DNA of 64,000 bases from NCBI RefSeq assembly GCF_001638985.1, contig NW_017265169.1, positions 216,377 to 280,376 of the forward strand. The letters are read 5' to 3'. Of the stretch, positions 10,243-22,349 are shown piece after piece. The first letter of the stretch is position 1. Each line of letters begins with the position of its first letter. A program made the translations under genes and the position numbers. Below the pieces are notes generated by a model, which saw only the letters and a list, made by a program, of their open reading frames with translations, was not told where the DNA came from and searched no databases. This DNA is from Phycomyces blakesleeanus NRRL 1555(-) (Eukaryota; Mucoromycota; Mucoromycetes; Mucorales; Phycomycetaceae).

Positions 10243-11667
10243 GAGTGAAACTTCGTTTTATTATGGATATAGATATATGTTTTATGAAAGTAAAAAAATA
10301 GAATTTGATATGTGGTGTGGTCACCACGAGCTTCTATCCCAGCCTGGACTCTATCTGGCATACTCGCTACAAGAGTACGAAGAAGACCTGCTAGATCAAG
10401 TTTCTCCCACTCCTGAAGAATGCAAGCCTTGAGCTCTTGAAAATTGGCTTTTATGGCATTCCAAACATGCTCAATTGGGTTCAGATCTGGACTTTGTAAT
10501 GAGCAGTAGTCAAAGCGTTTAATTTCCCAACGGTTTTTCCAGCACGTCGTGTAAGACCCAGTATGGGAACTGGTACCATCTTCTTGGAATGGGAACATGG
10601 TGTCCATTTCATCATTCAATTTCATATACCAGGGATTGAAGTCCTTAGACAAACAATGGTAATATGTGACTTGGTCTACAGACCCTTCGAGAAACGATAA
10701 TGGTTCAAGACTATCACCCTAGAAACAACCCCACGCCATTACGGAATCCTTTCAATACTTCTTTGTTGTTAGTGTAGATGTTCCTGGTGTCTCTACCCTT
10801 GCTTACGAATTATGGCTGGATCAGAATCATTTCCCTTCAGCATAAACCTCGACTCATTTGACCGAAACGTGGTACTCATGTCCTCGGTCCCAAAAATGGC
10901 TCTAGCTCTGGCCCAAAGCAACCGATTCTTCTTCTGTTTGTGGGTTAAATTTGGCTTCGAAACAGGGGTAGAATACCCAAAGCCTTTGGTCCTTAGGTAT
11001 TGAATAACTGTATCTCTACAGATGATGACGCCGACAGCTGTCAGATTCCTTTGATGATATGCATAACTTTCAAAAGGGCTCTCACTCGAAAGCAAAGATT
11101 TGTAACGTCTGTGACACTGAGTTTCTTTGAACTTCTAGGCCTGGTATTTGTTTTTGCAGTACTAGCCTCTTCCCGACGTTTTATGGTGGTGTTGATTGTC
11201 GTTCGAGGGATACCCATGTCGTTTGCAATCTCAATTGGGGTGTTTTTGGTTTTATATATCCAAATAATACCGCCACACTCAAGCTCTGACAATTCACATC
11301 TTTTTGAGGGAAATGTGGTTATTTCATTTCTTGATATAAGTTATTTAGCTTTAAGATAAAGTTCTGCAAAAGGAAAAGAAATATGGTGTGTCCAAAAAGA
11401 GGTGTATTTCTGGGGAAAGGACAGTGTTTTATTTTGTCGGAGTGCACAATGGTGCGTGGAAAATTGTTTAATGAAGGACAAAATCAGTGGAAAAAGCAGA
11501 TGAACTGTATTTTGGACATTTATGTGAAAGATGAAGTATAAAATATCTTCATTTAATTTAGAAGGAAATCCAAAGGCGGGATCATACACTTAATGTATAT
11601 CTACTATGGTTATTAAGAACCACCCCTACCGATTCACACGAAATCTCTCAAAAACGAAGTATAGTGT
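10243..11667 (-). pseudogene. Dead Tc1/mariner-type transposon (Tc1-like DDE transposase)
   Basis: The minus strand encodes, in order, an HTH segment (SELECGGIIWIYKTKNTPIE, then IANDMGIPRTTINTTIKR), a second basic part, and a DDE catalytic domain. The first catalytic motif reads RSNESRF where the family has (F)SDESRF, so the first Asp is Asn (codon at 10856-10858). The second, QEDGTSSHTG, and the third, SPDLNPIEHVW, are preserved and lie about 35 residues apart. Stops and frameshifts split the gene into at least three frames. Short inverted ends (GAGTGAAACTTCGTTTT at the left, AAAACGAAGTATAGTGT at the right) with flanking TA on both sides give a 1,425-bp element, the normal Tc1 size. Confidence 0.82.
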
Positions 11668-11669
11668 TA

Positions 11670-12182
11670 TCCGTACTTATTATTGTTAATACTATTATTT
11701 TTGATTTTTTGTCAAATGTCCATTTCCCAGAATAGAAACACATGTAACCAAAGGGTCTTGGGCTGAGTATCATTTATTGAAGTATAGATTTTTAGTCCTC
11801 TTCTTTAACTTGAATTGTTCTGAAGAAGTCATTTAATATTCCCAATGATTGTTTTCTGTATTTTGAAATATTTCCATAATATATTCACATCATATATGAA
11901 ATGAAAAGAGATCATTTTATGCGTTTAATGTCAGATTCAATACATGTCAATACATATGCGTATACTCCAAAAATCGGCTGACATTCATCCTAAGGTGTTC
12001 TATCAATCAACTTATTTTCTTCTTGTCTTATAAAACATATATAGTATAAGAGAGTGAAACATTGTTTTAACAGCTTTTGTGACGTCATACAGTGTGCTTG
12101 TATTCCAATTGCTACACTTATTTGAGCTATTCGAGTTACTTTTTTCATTTGCGTTTTCGATTGGATCACTTTTCCATTAGCC
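11670..12182. other. Promoter-side region of the TFIIIC subunit gene
   Basis: About 500 bp of AT-rich sequence between the Tc1 remnant and the TFIIIC gene. I see no coding potential and no clear regulatory motif. Confidence 0.5.
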
Positions 12183-15100
12183 ATGCTAGACACAATCTTA
12201 ATTAAACTAAAAAAGGAGATTGCTATTGATGGAGACCAAGGCAAGATTTCCTTAAAGATCGACTCTTCCTTTTTTTTGCAGTGATAAACAAACCCTTATT
12301 TAATTTCATTTCAGGTTCCTCAATTGGAAGTATTTGGACATATGTAGAAACAATCACAAGCCAAGAAATATCTGAGCATAGCGAAGATAAATTTGCACAT
12401 CCACAAATCGATTTAGCATATCAGAATTATGTATGGCGTTTCTTGAGACTTCTTAAAGACTTGCAGTTCTTTGAACGAATTGACGATGATCTGTCAGATA
12501 AATCATCGCTTGAAGCTAGCCCATCACAATTAGCAAAATTGAAATCTTCGGCCTCGGAAAGAAATGAATCTGAAATCTCTTCTTCATGGACACAGTCAGA
12601 ATCCAAAAATGAGAAAGAGAAAGAATCCCTAAGCCATCCAAAGAACGAAAAAAACTCTAATACGATTGAGGTACACTTAAAATGAAACAATTTTCAACAA
12701 TACATATTCACAATCATTAATTCCAGAGGATCCCGGATGTACCAAACAGCTATATACTTATCCCTAATATTGCAAAATTGGAGTATAATCAAGTCTTAAA
12801 CTTATTTGGATCACGCTTGTATGCTGTTGCCAAAAAAGAAATTCAAAATAAGGAATTGTTTAAAGATGTGCCTGTAAGTAAATTGCATTATAACAATTGT
12901 AAAAACATCATCTAATATCCCTCTCTTTAGCCTGGCCCTTTATTGTCAAATAATACAATAGCTGCTCTAAAAGTAATTATACAATCCCGGCACAATGGAG
13001 TTAGTCAGCATACATTGGCTGATTTGCTTAAATTCGACTCTCGTGCCACTGGACAATATTTGAGAGTATTGGAACAAAAAGGTGCAATGTAAGAAATTAT
13101 AATTTAGAGCTATATTGTATAAATATCAGGCATTGATCAAAATAAATTTAGTTTCCGGAATGTTTCTACATTAAATGGCGCAAATCTCAATTTGTATACT
13201 CATGTTCGCTTTGGTAAACCTGCTAAGCGTAACGACGGAGTAGCGAAAGAAACTTCTGCGGAAACAGTGGATAGCTGCTGTGCCTACAACACAAACAGAC
13301 TTGGGATTGCTTACTCGCACGAACTTTTACTTTCCAAAATTATCGATTTACTAAACAAAGCTCCAAATGACTCTATATCCAGCAACGAGATTCTTAGTAG
13401 TCTGGTAAGGCAATTAACTAACTATATCACAATTATAACTTTTCATTGTAATTTAGGACTTCAATTTAAATAATACAAGTGTCCAAAACTGGTTAAATCG
13501 TGCTATTGATACATTTTGCTTGAAAGGACATTTACAAAAACTCAACTTTCGGGATACATCAAAGAGTAAAAATAATCAATCCGTAAAACTTCCCAAGAAT
13601 CAAGACGGTAAACTTTAATATATGTATATATGTATATACTATAATATATCTAATCATACGCAACATAGAAAAAGAATCCCGCCCTAATTATATATCATCT
13701 AAAAACATTAAATGCGAACAAAGGCACTGTATCGAACTTCCGGTTATAAAGGCAAAAGCATGTACTCCATATTCAACCAAACTATTACGAGATGTAACTC
13801 TCGAACATCAAATAATAATGGTCCTGCGTAAATCCGGTACAAAAGGTGTCACTCAAAAGGCAAGTGACATTAGCAATGCTTTGTTGGGGTTCTCTTTCTT
13901 ATACTTACTATAGGATATTGCCAAAGAAATTGGCTGTGAAAATACTTCTCCATTTACTCGAATCATGGACAAACTTGTCAATCTAGATGGAGTAGGAAAA
14001 GAATCATACGCTGCATATCGGCATCTTGAATCCAAAGGACGTAACAGACAGTACCGTTATTATACGTACACTGCTTATAAGAAAGTCATTGATAACATTG
14101 ATATTGACGATGAATTCCATATCCCATCCCCTTTCACTGACAGCGACATGGTCGAATTCGATTACTTATCTATTCGATCTAAGATTCCAGCTACAAGGAA
14201 CTCGGGAAATCAATTAAACTCTACGACGTCTAGTAAAAAGATAACACTTTCCAAAAATACTCAGTCTCAGCAAAAACATGCTGAGGTCGACATTCATAAA
14301 GAAAATTCGGCACGTATATCACATCTCGAACCAGAAAGTAATGCTTATGTACCTTCAAACCTCAAAAAAGCAACAAAAACACCTTCAAAACGTTCAGCCG
14401 AGAAATCAAGTGAAGAAAATAATCCGAATGAAACCCCAAATCCAAGGCAGAAACGTACTAGGAATATCACTCAGCCGAATGAGACTAAACCTGCTTTACC
14501 CAAACGAAATACTAGAAGCTCTATATTAGCAAGCAACACTCTACTTCGAGAAACAAGTGTTGAAGAAACTTTTAATTCCGAGCCTTCTGATGTAGCAGTC
14601 GTTCCAACCAACAAGGCACTTTCTTGCAATTCGGGCAATGACATAGGGATGAATAATCCAGATCTGGAATCTGTGCTTCATCTTAAGCCCCAAGAGAAAT
14701 CTAGATATCCCAAACGTAGCACCCAGGATACTCGTGGATCTGTTCATCCTGATGATTCGGTTACAGAACCAATCAACATCCTTACGCCGAAATCTCAAGA
14801 ATCTGTATTATTGGTATTGAAGGATAAAACAGAAAAAAAGGCTGCTACTAAGCCTGTGACTACTGCAATTTTGGATAATAAGGAATCCTCCTTTGTGGAA
14901 AATACTCAAAATGGATTAGAATCAGGGCAAGCTACAAGTCATTCGAGTCCAGACGTTGACAGACAATCTGTCGATCTTACCAACCTTCTAGAAAATTCCA
15001 ATAAAGTCAATGTCATTAAAGGCGGTGTGGGTAAAATACCGATAGACAATACCGCTGCTAAAAAAATGTTGGATAAAAAAGCACCAAGAAAAACAAGGTC

Positions 15101-18100
15101 AAGAACGACACTTCAAACTAAGCAAGCCGATAAACCTATCTCTGTCCCTACTCGATCTTCAAAAAGACTGTTCGAAAGTACTAGTAAAATATCCGACTTC
15201 TTTTCGAAGGCACCTCTTAAGAAAACACCAGCCATTTTACCAAAGACAACAACTTATCCACTTGTTGAATCAGCCCAAAATCCTTCGCATGATTCAGTGA
15301 CTGAACCAATCATCGAGCACTTACAAAAGGACTCGTCAAAGGTAGTAACTGCTCCTGTTAAGTCACAGTACAAACCCCAACAAGAAGCAACAAATGACCG
15401 AATCCAATCGATTAATGCGGAAGAAGCAGAAAAGAGTATATCTACAAAGCCATCGGATATAAAGAAGCATACCGGGAAACCTGGTCCAGAAACCCCTGAT
15501 GAAGACATGATCAACGTAATACCAGAAATCAGAAAAAGACTTAGTTCTACAGAAGACAGTCCGTACAGTAGTGCTTCTGAATTCCCAGAAAGTGAGATTG
15601 CAAATGTCTCTGGAAAAGAAGAACCTTCAAATTCTTCTGAACACCAAAAGAAAAAAAGAAAAAAGTCTTCTCCTCACTTAAGAGAACCACATAATAGACT
15701 GTCCAAAAAAGAAATGCAGGTCAACTACTATTTGGAACAGCGTAAAAAGGTTTTTATGGCTCTTTTGGAGGAATGCCCAATCTATGTACGTAATCACGCA
15801 TTCAGAAATCTATACTGTGATAAGTTTACCGAACTATTCGGCGAAATAAACCCCTCAAAAACAATTTGCCTGAAAACTATATGGAGAACTGCTAAAGAAC
15901 TTCACAAAGACGGGTTGGTCGAAACGAAGGAAATTTCTACCACTCTCATGAGCGGAGCAATCATGAAGAGAGGCGTTTTTTACCGCAAAGGGTTAGACCT
16001 GGATGGCCCTGAGTTAAAGAGTTATACTTCCATCTGGAACAAAGACCATTTTGTTTACCCTGGAACATACTCTATAAAGAAATTCGAAAAGATTGAAAAA
16101 CCAGTAGAGCGTCTTACAGAACGCCTAGGACGAATGGAGAAAGATCTTGAAAAAGCCAAAAACAACAATTCGGTCGAAGTTAAGGAGATCGAAAAGAAGA
16201 TTACGAATATGAAGCAAAACATCAATAACTCAAATGCCGATGAGATTTCTACTCATAGACCCTCAACAGGCTCTTACGGAAATTGGATGATCATTGGTAT
16301 GCAACTTGGCTACATGTGTGCCAAGAACATTAGGTGCAAATTACTCCACCAGTTCTTTATCGAGATTTTTGAAAGAAACTTACCGGGGGTCGATTCTAAA
16401 ACTCGGTGGATCTCAATCAGAGCAATTGTCGAACAAATGACGTTGGCAGATTACTTTACGCTTATTGGATTCTTTCAAACAGACAATGAAATGAGAGAGT
16501 TCATAAAAAATCCTAAAAACAAAAGTGTGAAGATCCTTAACCTCCCGAAAAACATCCGTCTAATTATTTTCTCGGATAAAAACAGGCTCAGGCGTCGCAT
16601 TTGTACCCTCTTAGAAGTTCTAGAGTGGCTAAATCTAATCAAGAGAGCACCCGGGGGTGCAGATAAACTTGACCTACCACCGAACCAAATTGTATCTGAT
16701 GAAACTTCTTATATCGTGCTTGATCATGTGTCAACATTCGACCTTATGGATCCGGAGCGACGCACTATACACCATTATGAAATTCGTGATGCAGGTGATA
16801 TACATGTCTATTGGAGTGATCTCCAGTATATTTGTAACAAAATCGAGAATGAACGACCAGATTTCAGTAAAGTTAACTTATCTGAGGAGGATAAAGCTCG
16901 TATTCTCTCACTAATATCGGCGAAAAACTGGAGTACAACTTTTATGTTTACGGATGCACAGAGGACAGCCCTTAATGCCTATATAAACCCAAAAAACGGA
17001 ATGACACCTTTAAGAAATGTCCCACTTTGTAAGAAAATTGCAAGGAAACTCGGACTTGAAAATCCCATAATTCAAGGCTACTTCAGAAAAATAGAGCAAG
17101 CTTTCGTAAGAAAAACCGAAAAGAAGTTTTTGCGAGTAATTGAACGAGAAAATGGCACCGATATACGTGGCAAGAAAAGGAGCCGCTCCAAAATGTTTAG
17201 TGAAAACCCAAATATCACACTTCGCACAACCCAGCCGTTTAAAAGACGCGTTTATTCTACAGGTGCTATTCGCATGGCGAAGAGAGCCATTAGTAAAGGT
17301 GATGGTGATATTACAACTGACACTGGAAGCCAACCTATGGGTTTGTACCATGATACTGCTGACGAAACCCCCGTTGTTGGAGAAGGTAAAAGATTATTAC
17401 TATGTTTAAACATGACATTATTAACTTTTACATATGTACATGATTGTTAGCCGATTTTAAGGAATATACTGATAGACCTGCTTTCAATCGTATCCCTTGG
17501 AGTGAAGATGAAGATGAGCTGCTCGTTTACTGTTATGTTATTCTTAAACATCGGTCTGAGAATGACCGTATGCGGTGGACTCTGGCAGTACCATTCTTTC
17601 CGGAGCGGAACAGACACAAGATGCGCGGACGTTTTTCAAAAATTATATTAATCCCATCTTATCAGAGAAAGATATTTAATATGATGAAATTGTGGAAAAT
17701 ACTTTATGAAGAAGGCGTTGCAACCGGCAGAATTAAGGAACTCCCAGAGGGTATTTCAAAGCAGACTTTTGGTATTTCAGACGAGCTTATTTATTTCCTC
17801 GAAAGATCTAGGGATATATCAGAGTAAGATTTAAATTGAAATTTAAAGTGTGATATTAATTATATATAATTTTACTCATTATGTTTTACAGAAACAATTT
17901 ACCTACCAATTCTTTGAATTTGCCCTGCAAACCTATTGAAGGAGTCAACTTCCCCAAAATATCAAAGCTCGATGAAAAGGTTTTCTTAGAAGACAACTAT
18001 CACAGGGCAGTCAGCAGGAAGTCTAGACAAGATATAATCTGCTCAGTCACATGTACTGCGAAATTTTCGGATAAAAATGGCTGGGATACTGTCCTTACAG

Positions 18101-19759
18101 ACCATCCCACAGAAACGAATATCAAACAAAGGCAAATAATGTTTTTGAAGGGTTTCCACAAAGTGAGTTTAGTTAACAGCTCATATTATCACATGCTAAT
18201 ATATATATTATGGTTTCCTACCATTTAATCTATAATAGATGGTGCTGCTTACACCGGAGGAGTACTACGATACTTTTTATGTATATGCCATAATGAACCA
18301 GATGCCCCGAGGACTTTCAGCATTGGTAGCAACAGAACAAAGAATAGAAGGAATTGTAGCTAGGCTCAAGTCAACAAATTTCCGTAAGCTTCCAGGTACA
18401 CTTTTTGGTATATCTGACCGGTAAAGTATTGAGATTTACACGATTAATATATTATATAAAACCTTACATTTTAAATAATTAGCTTTACACGTCGCATGAG
18501 TGGAACATTCCCACATAATTATTACCAGAAAGCACGAGAGTACTTTAATCACATGCTCCAAAATAAAGGCCTTGAAGTATCCCCTACCTATCTCAACAGT
18601 GGTATAATGGGATGCTTGTTGGATCAATTTTCCGATGGAAAGGTAATTTTTATAAACGAAAGCTAAAAAAATAAAGCACAAAAATAACACTTTAGAAACA
18701 GCTTGTATTTTCTATAAAAGACTTTGAGGAATTTTCGAAACGACCTTCATTAAATTTCCATTCGAGCCGTTCTGTTGGTACGTCAATACATCTTGTTATT
18801 TTTCTTAAAAAAAGAGAGAGAGAACTGCTATTAAACTTCGCAAGTTTATTTGTTTAGATTCAGCACGACTTGACTTTGATATTATGGTCAAGACTCATCA
18901 GCATCAGGAACAAGAAAATATACCAGAGCATGTCGAGTACAATTCTACTGCGATACTTCTTACTCAAGATGCTTTTGAATCCGCATACAATAATTTAAAA
19001 CACATGAATAACTGCTTACAGACTCTTATCGACGATATTGTGGCTGCTCTTTCTCTCGCAAAACACGATGGCTTATCTATCCTTGAAATCAAAGTAAGGC
19101 TCACATGTACACACACACACAGAGAAAAGTATATATATATGTAGAAGAACACATTTTACTCATTTTCTTTTGAATAATAGAATGTCATACCATTACGCCA
19201 AAAAATCCAGGACTCGGACATCCGTAAGGCTATCCATATCATGACTGAACATAGCCCTCCTTTGGTAGCTTATGTTGGCTATGAGGCATATCGACTTGTT
19301 TTAACCACATGTCTTGATCAATGGGTGGTAATACCAAGTACTGCATTCCGAAATAAGGGAGACAATGAGGAAAATTCTAGTAAATATGAATCTTTAGCGG
19401 TAAAAGGTGTTGTCAACTTGCGCATATGGAATGATGTCAATGGAACAAGAACCGAGTCTGTGTGGAATGGTTGTGTTGGTGCTGTTACTGATCTCATTAT
19501 TAATAAGCCTGGAATTACGGAAGCCAACATAGAACGTTTTTTCAAACACGTATTGGTTCGCACAGAGATTCAAGACTTGCTGAATACTCTAGTAAAGCAA
19601 AAGATCCTTCGAAAACTAGTTATGAGTACTACCAAACAGAAGGCTAGTCTATTTGGAAAAAACTTAATTATGGAAACAACAGAACCTGATCAGATTCAAG
19701 CCTTAAAAAGAACGTGTTACTGGGTAATCTCTGGATATTATACAAGAATCAAAGCATGA
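12183..19759 (+). CDS. TFC3: TFIIIC largest subunit (B-block binding, Tfc3/GTF3C1 type)
   Basis: At least fifteen exons, one of them about 3.5 kb (13914 to about 17385), giving a protein of roughly 2,200 residues. TFIIIC binds the internal B box of tRNA genes and recruits TFIIIB and RNA polymerase III. The N-terminus (IAIDGDQGSSIGSIWTYV) matches the start of GTF3C1/Tfc3. Winged-helix B-block segments follow: HNGVSQHTLADLLKF, then HQIIMVLRKSGTKGVTQK / DIAKEIGCENTSPF. Further on come a long disordered Ser/Lys/Pro-rich stretch (about 14190-15700), a conserved winged-helix part near NRLSKKEMQVNYYLEQRKKV, and a SANT-like segment IPWSEDEDELLVYCYVILKH. Two introns use GC donors (12241 and 13860). 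The start at 12183 is inferred from N-terminal similarity; no GT dinucleotide exists between 12183 and 12280. Confidence 0.88.
12241..12314 (+). other. GC-AG intron 1 of the TFIIIC gene
   Basis: The exon ends GACCAAG and the intron begins GCAAGA. Splicing to the TTTCAG at 12314 gives IAIDGDQ-GSSIGSIW, in frame with the conserved TFIIIC N-terminus. A second acceptor (TTTTTTGCAG, ending 12281) is also in frame and would insert 11 residues. Reading through meets a TGA at 12282. Confidence 0.72.
13860..13913 (+). other. GC-AG intron 7 of the TFIIIC gene
   Basis: The exon ends ACTCAAAAG, the intron begins GCAAGTGA, the textbook GC-donor context, and ends ACTTACTATAG. The join restores GVTQK-DIAKEIGCEN, a helix of the B-block winged-helix domain. 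Read-through meets an in-frame TAG at 13911. The nearby GT dinucleotides give the wrong frame. Confidence 0.85.
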
Positions 19760-20047
19760 TTTTTGTACTGTTACACTATATATTTCAATAAAATAATACA
19801 CAATAATATACAATCCTCCAGTGTTCCTTTATTTCTTTCTTTGTATTGATTATTGGATATAAGAATATTTAAGATTTTAATGACAGAAAAAGTGGTAATG
19901 TCCGTTGTTTCCTTGCTTTACAATAATAATATAACTGAATCAGTTCTTTTATTTGAGTTGATTTGCTTTAAGACGATTAAATAAGACAATTGTTGGTGGG
20001 GAAGCATTGATAGCTTTTAATATATAGATAAAGAAAGTTTTCTATTA
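19760..20047. other. 3' flank of the TFIIIC gene
   Basis: AT-rich, with an AATAAA-like motif about 30 bp after the stop (19788-19794, CAATAAAATAA). Nothing else is seen before the MITE. Confidence 0.5.
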
Positions 20048-20253
20048 CAGTCAAAGCTTGATTTAGTAATATTTGATTTAGTAATAATCGCGATTTAGTA
20101 ATATTTTTTTCAGCACTTTTATTCGCAGTCACATAGAGCAAATCTGCAATATTGCTAAAAAACATATGCGGAGTAAGAAAAAATACATTTGATTTAGTAA
20201 TAGTAATACAATTTGGCTTCTCCCAAAAGTATTACTAAATCGAGCTTTGACTG
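20048..20253. mobile_element. 206-bp MITE with GATTTAGTAATA subrepeats
   Basis: Ends CAGTCAAAGCTTGATTTAGT and its inverted copy (...TCGAGCTTTGACTG) match over about 24 bases, and TA flanks both sides. The motif GATTTAGTAATA recurs three more times inside. The CAGT start and TA target site point to the Tc1/mariner-pogo superfamily. No coding capacity. Confidence 0.9.
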
Positions 20254-21111
20254 TAAGTGTATTTTTCAGTAAATGTTACCAAAACGAGACAATTTTTAGG
20301 TTTAAACTTTCGAGAATCAATTTTATTAATTCAAATACGGCATATATGTACAAAAGCTTTTTTCTTCTATCAATATATGTATATTTTCACTCTATTCTAT
20401 GCTATTCAATTCACTACAAAAATATGCCTGTTTTTTGGCATCCATGACTTGTTCACCCTTTTTATTTAAATTCAAATCATATTTTGCACTGTGAATATAA
20501 TTGTGCATGTGTGTATGTAATAACAAATAGAGCAACAAGCATTCACTGATATTCAAAGTACAAAAGGATTATAAAATAATGGTTATTATTTCATAAATAC
20601 ATCCAAATTGAACTTTTTTTGTGCACAATCTGTGTAAATACAATAGGGACATCGCTTGTGTATTAAATGCGCAACACGTCTTCTCTGTCTCACTTTCAAA
20701 CACCCATTTCTTTATTCTTTCTCATCTCTCAATACAATGCATGTCATTAATAATGCCCGTCCGAATTAGCCAAGGTCAATCATATACAATTCACGCCATC
20801 GGCATTCTCAAAAATTATTATGTCATTTATATACTTTATATGCAAAAACAGCTTCTACAGTTAAACACGGCTATCGATACAACTTAAGAATATACAAATA
20901 GTATTTTATTTCTTTTTATGTTTATTTGTATAGATTAATTTCTGCTTATAAATGAGTCCACCTAATTACAACATTGACATCAATCAAGTAAAGAGAAAAA
21001 GGTTTAAAAGCGTGTTTTTTTCATTAAAGTTAACAATAGCTAAGAAAGACTTTATTTATTTATTTAAATATATACGTAAAGAAACTATTCCATTTGATTT
21101 AATTTCACTTA

Positions 21112-21429
21112 ATGTTCTTTTACATGAGTAAAAAAATAAAAAGCATGACACCAAGTTCTTTGTCCCCGCATTACGCGGCTCAATCTCCTTCAGGACGTAA
21201 ACCTGACTTGGTAGCGAAGGAGGTGCTGGAATGGTGGCAAACCAACGGAAAGCACCCGTTCATCCAGCCCCACATCTCGTCACCGAGTAATGTGGGTGCG
21301 AACTCGCCAGAGAACTTACCACTAGGTGATAAGGTCCAGCTCATTCGACTACCAGTAGCTTCACCGTCGGCCGTTAAAGAGTTCAATCAGGTTAGCAGTG
21401 AAGAGCCAGCACATCTCACCACAGGTTAG
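21112..21429 (+). CDS. Orphan ORF in a GC-rich island (unknown)
   Basis: 105 codons; a later in-frame ATG (MTPSSLSPHYAAQSPSGRKP) is an equally good start. The sequence looks protein-like (DLVAKEVLEWWQTNGKHPF, then LGDKVQLIRLPVASPS) but I know no family. The surrounding 600 bp are clearly richer in G and C than the flanks, suggesting a fragment of foreign or mobile origin. TGGTAGCG at 21209 resembles the start of a retrotransposon primer-binding site, but no LTR boundary is found beside it. Confidence 0.3.
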   Translation: MFFYMSKKIKSMTPSSLSPHYAAQSPSGRKPDLVAKEVLEWWQTNGKHPFIQPHISSPSNVGANSPENLPLGDKVQLIRLPVASPSAVKEFNQVSSEEPAHLTTG

Positions 21430-22177
21430 ACCTCCCTCCCCCCAGCATCATGATTCCACAATGGCGATGCGATGTACACAGTAGTCCTTCCAAAAATGAA
21501 AAGAGACCATGCCCCACGACTTCTCAGAATTAACTGAGCTGGCGAGTAACAAATTTCACTTTCCGATGCTTGTAGCATGGAAGAATCTCCCTGCAACGGT
21601 CGCAAGAGACGCCTCACTATGAAACCGGGACTGTTGTTGCTCAAGGAGAAAACAAGCGACGCGCGTTGGAGGGGGTCTATACTATGTAACAGAAAATTTT
21701 TCATCTGCGATTAAAGTTTAGGACTGCGCTTTTTGTCAGGCCTGACGCTCACGTCAGAGAAAACGTGATGAAGCTATATATATATATATATTTCTTCTTT
21801 TTTGGTGGGGTTGTGTAACTGCTCTACGACAGAAAGAACAGCTAATAATATTCAATCTAAGTACTTATAAAAGCGACTCTTCAAAGTGAAGCAAAGAAGC
21901 AACGAAGCAAGGAAAGGCTCGGTATTGATCGGTGTAGCAATAACTCTAAAAGTGGAGTACAAGTATCTATAACGCCGATTTGTGAGTTACTCTAGAGTGG
22001 CCTGTGCGTTTTTTTGTTCAAGAACCCGATGTCTTTTTCTTTTGCTTGCACAAGTAGACACAAAAGGGACCCAATAATTACTAAAAAAAAACCCCTAGAT
22101 ATATTTCAAAATGATATTAAGAAATAGCTATAAAGCAAAAATAAAAGCAGTAAGTATACCTGTTTATCCTCTGAACA

Positions 22178-22349
22178 CAGTTTTTCTACTTGAGATTGAG
22201 ACAAATTAAGAAATATTTTAGACGAATCAAAATTAATTTCTAGGCATTTGCTTATCTTTTGTGGACAGAACTTGAATGAAATTTAGACAAAGTAGAAATT
22301 TATTCAGACATTTTATCTGTAATTGTCTAAATGTCTCAGAGACAGCCTG
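22178..22349. mobile_element. CTTGAGATTGAGAC-family MITE, decayed copy
   Basis: The left end, CAGTTTTTCTACTTGAGATT GAGACAAATTAAGA, is close to the family consensus. The right end (TAATTGTCTAAATGTCTCAG...) is a diverged inverted copy. It is non-coding. Confidence 0.55.

Noticed and set aside
21209..21220. TGGTAGCG, like the start of an initiator-tRNA primer-binding site of an LTR retrotransposon
   Set aside because: Only eight bases match, no LTR end in CA precedes it, and no gag or pol coding follows.
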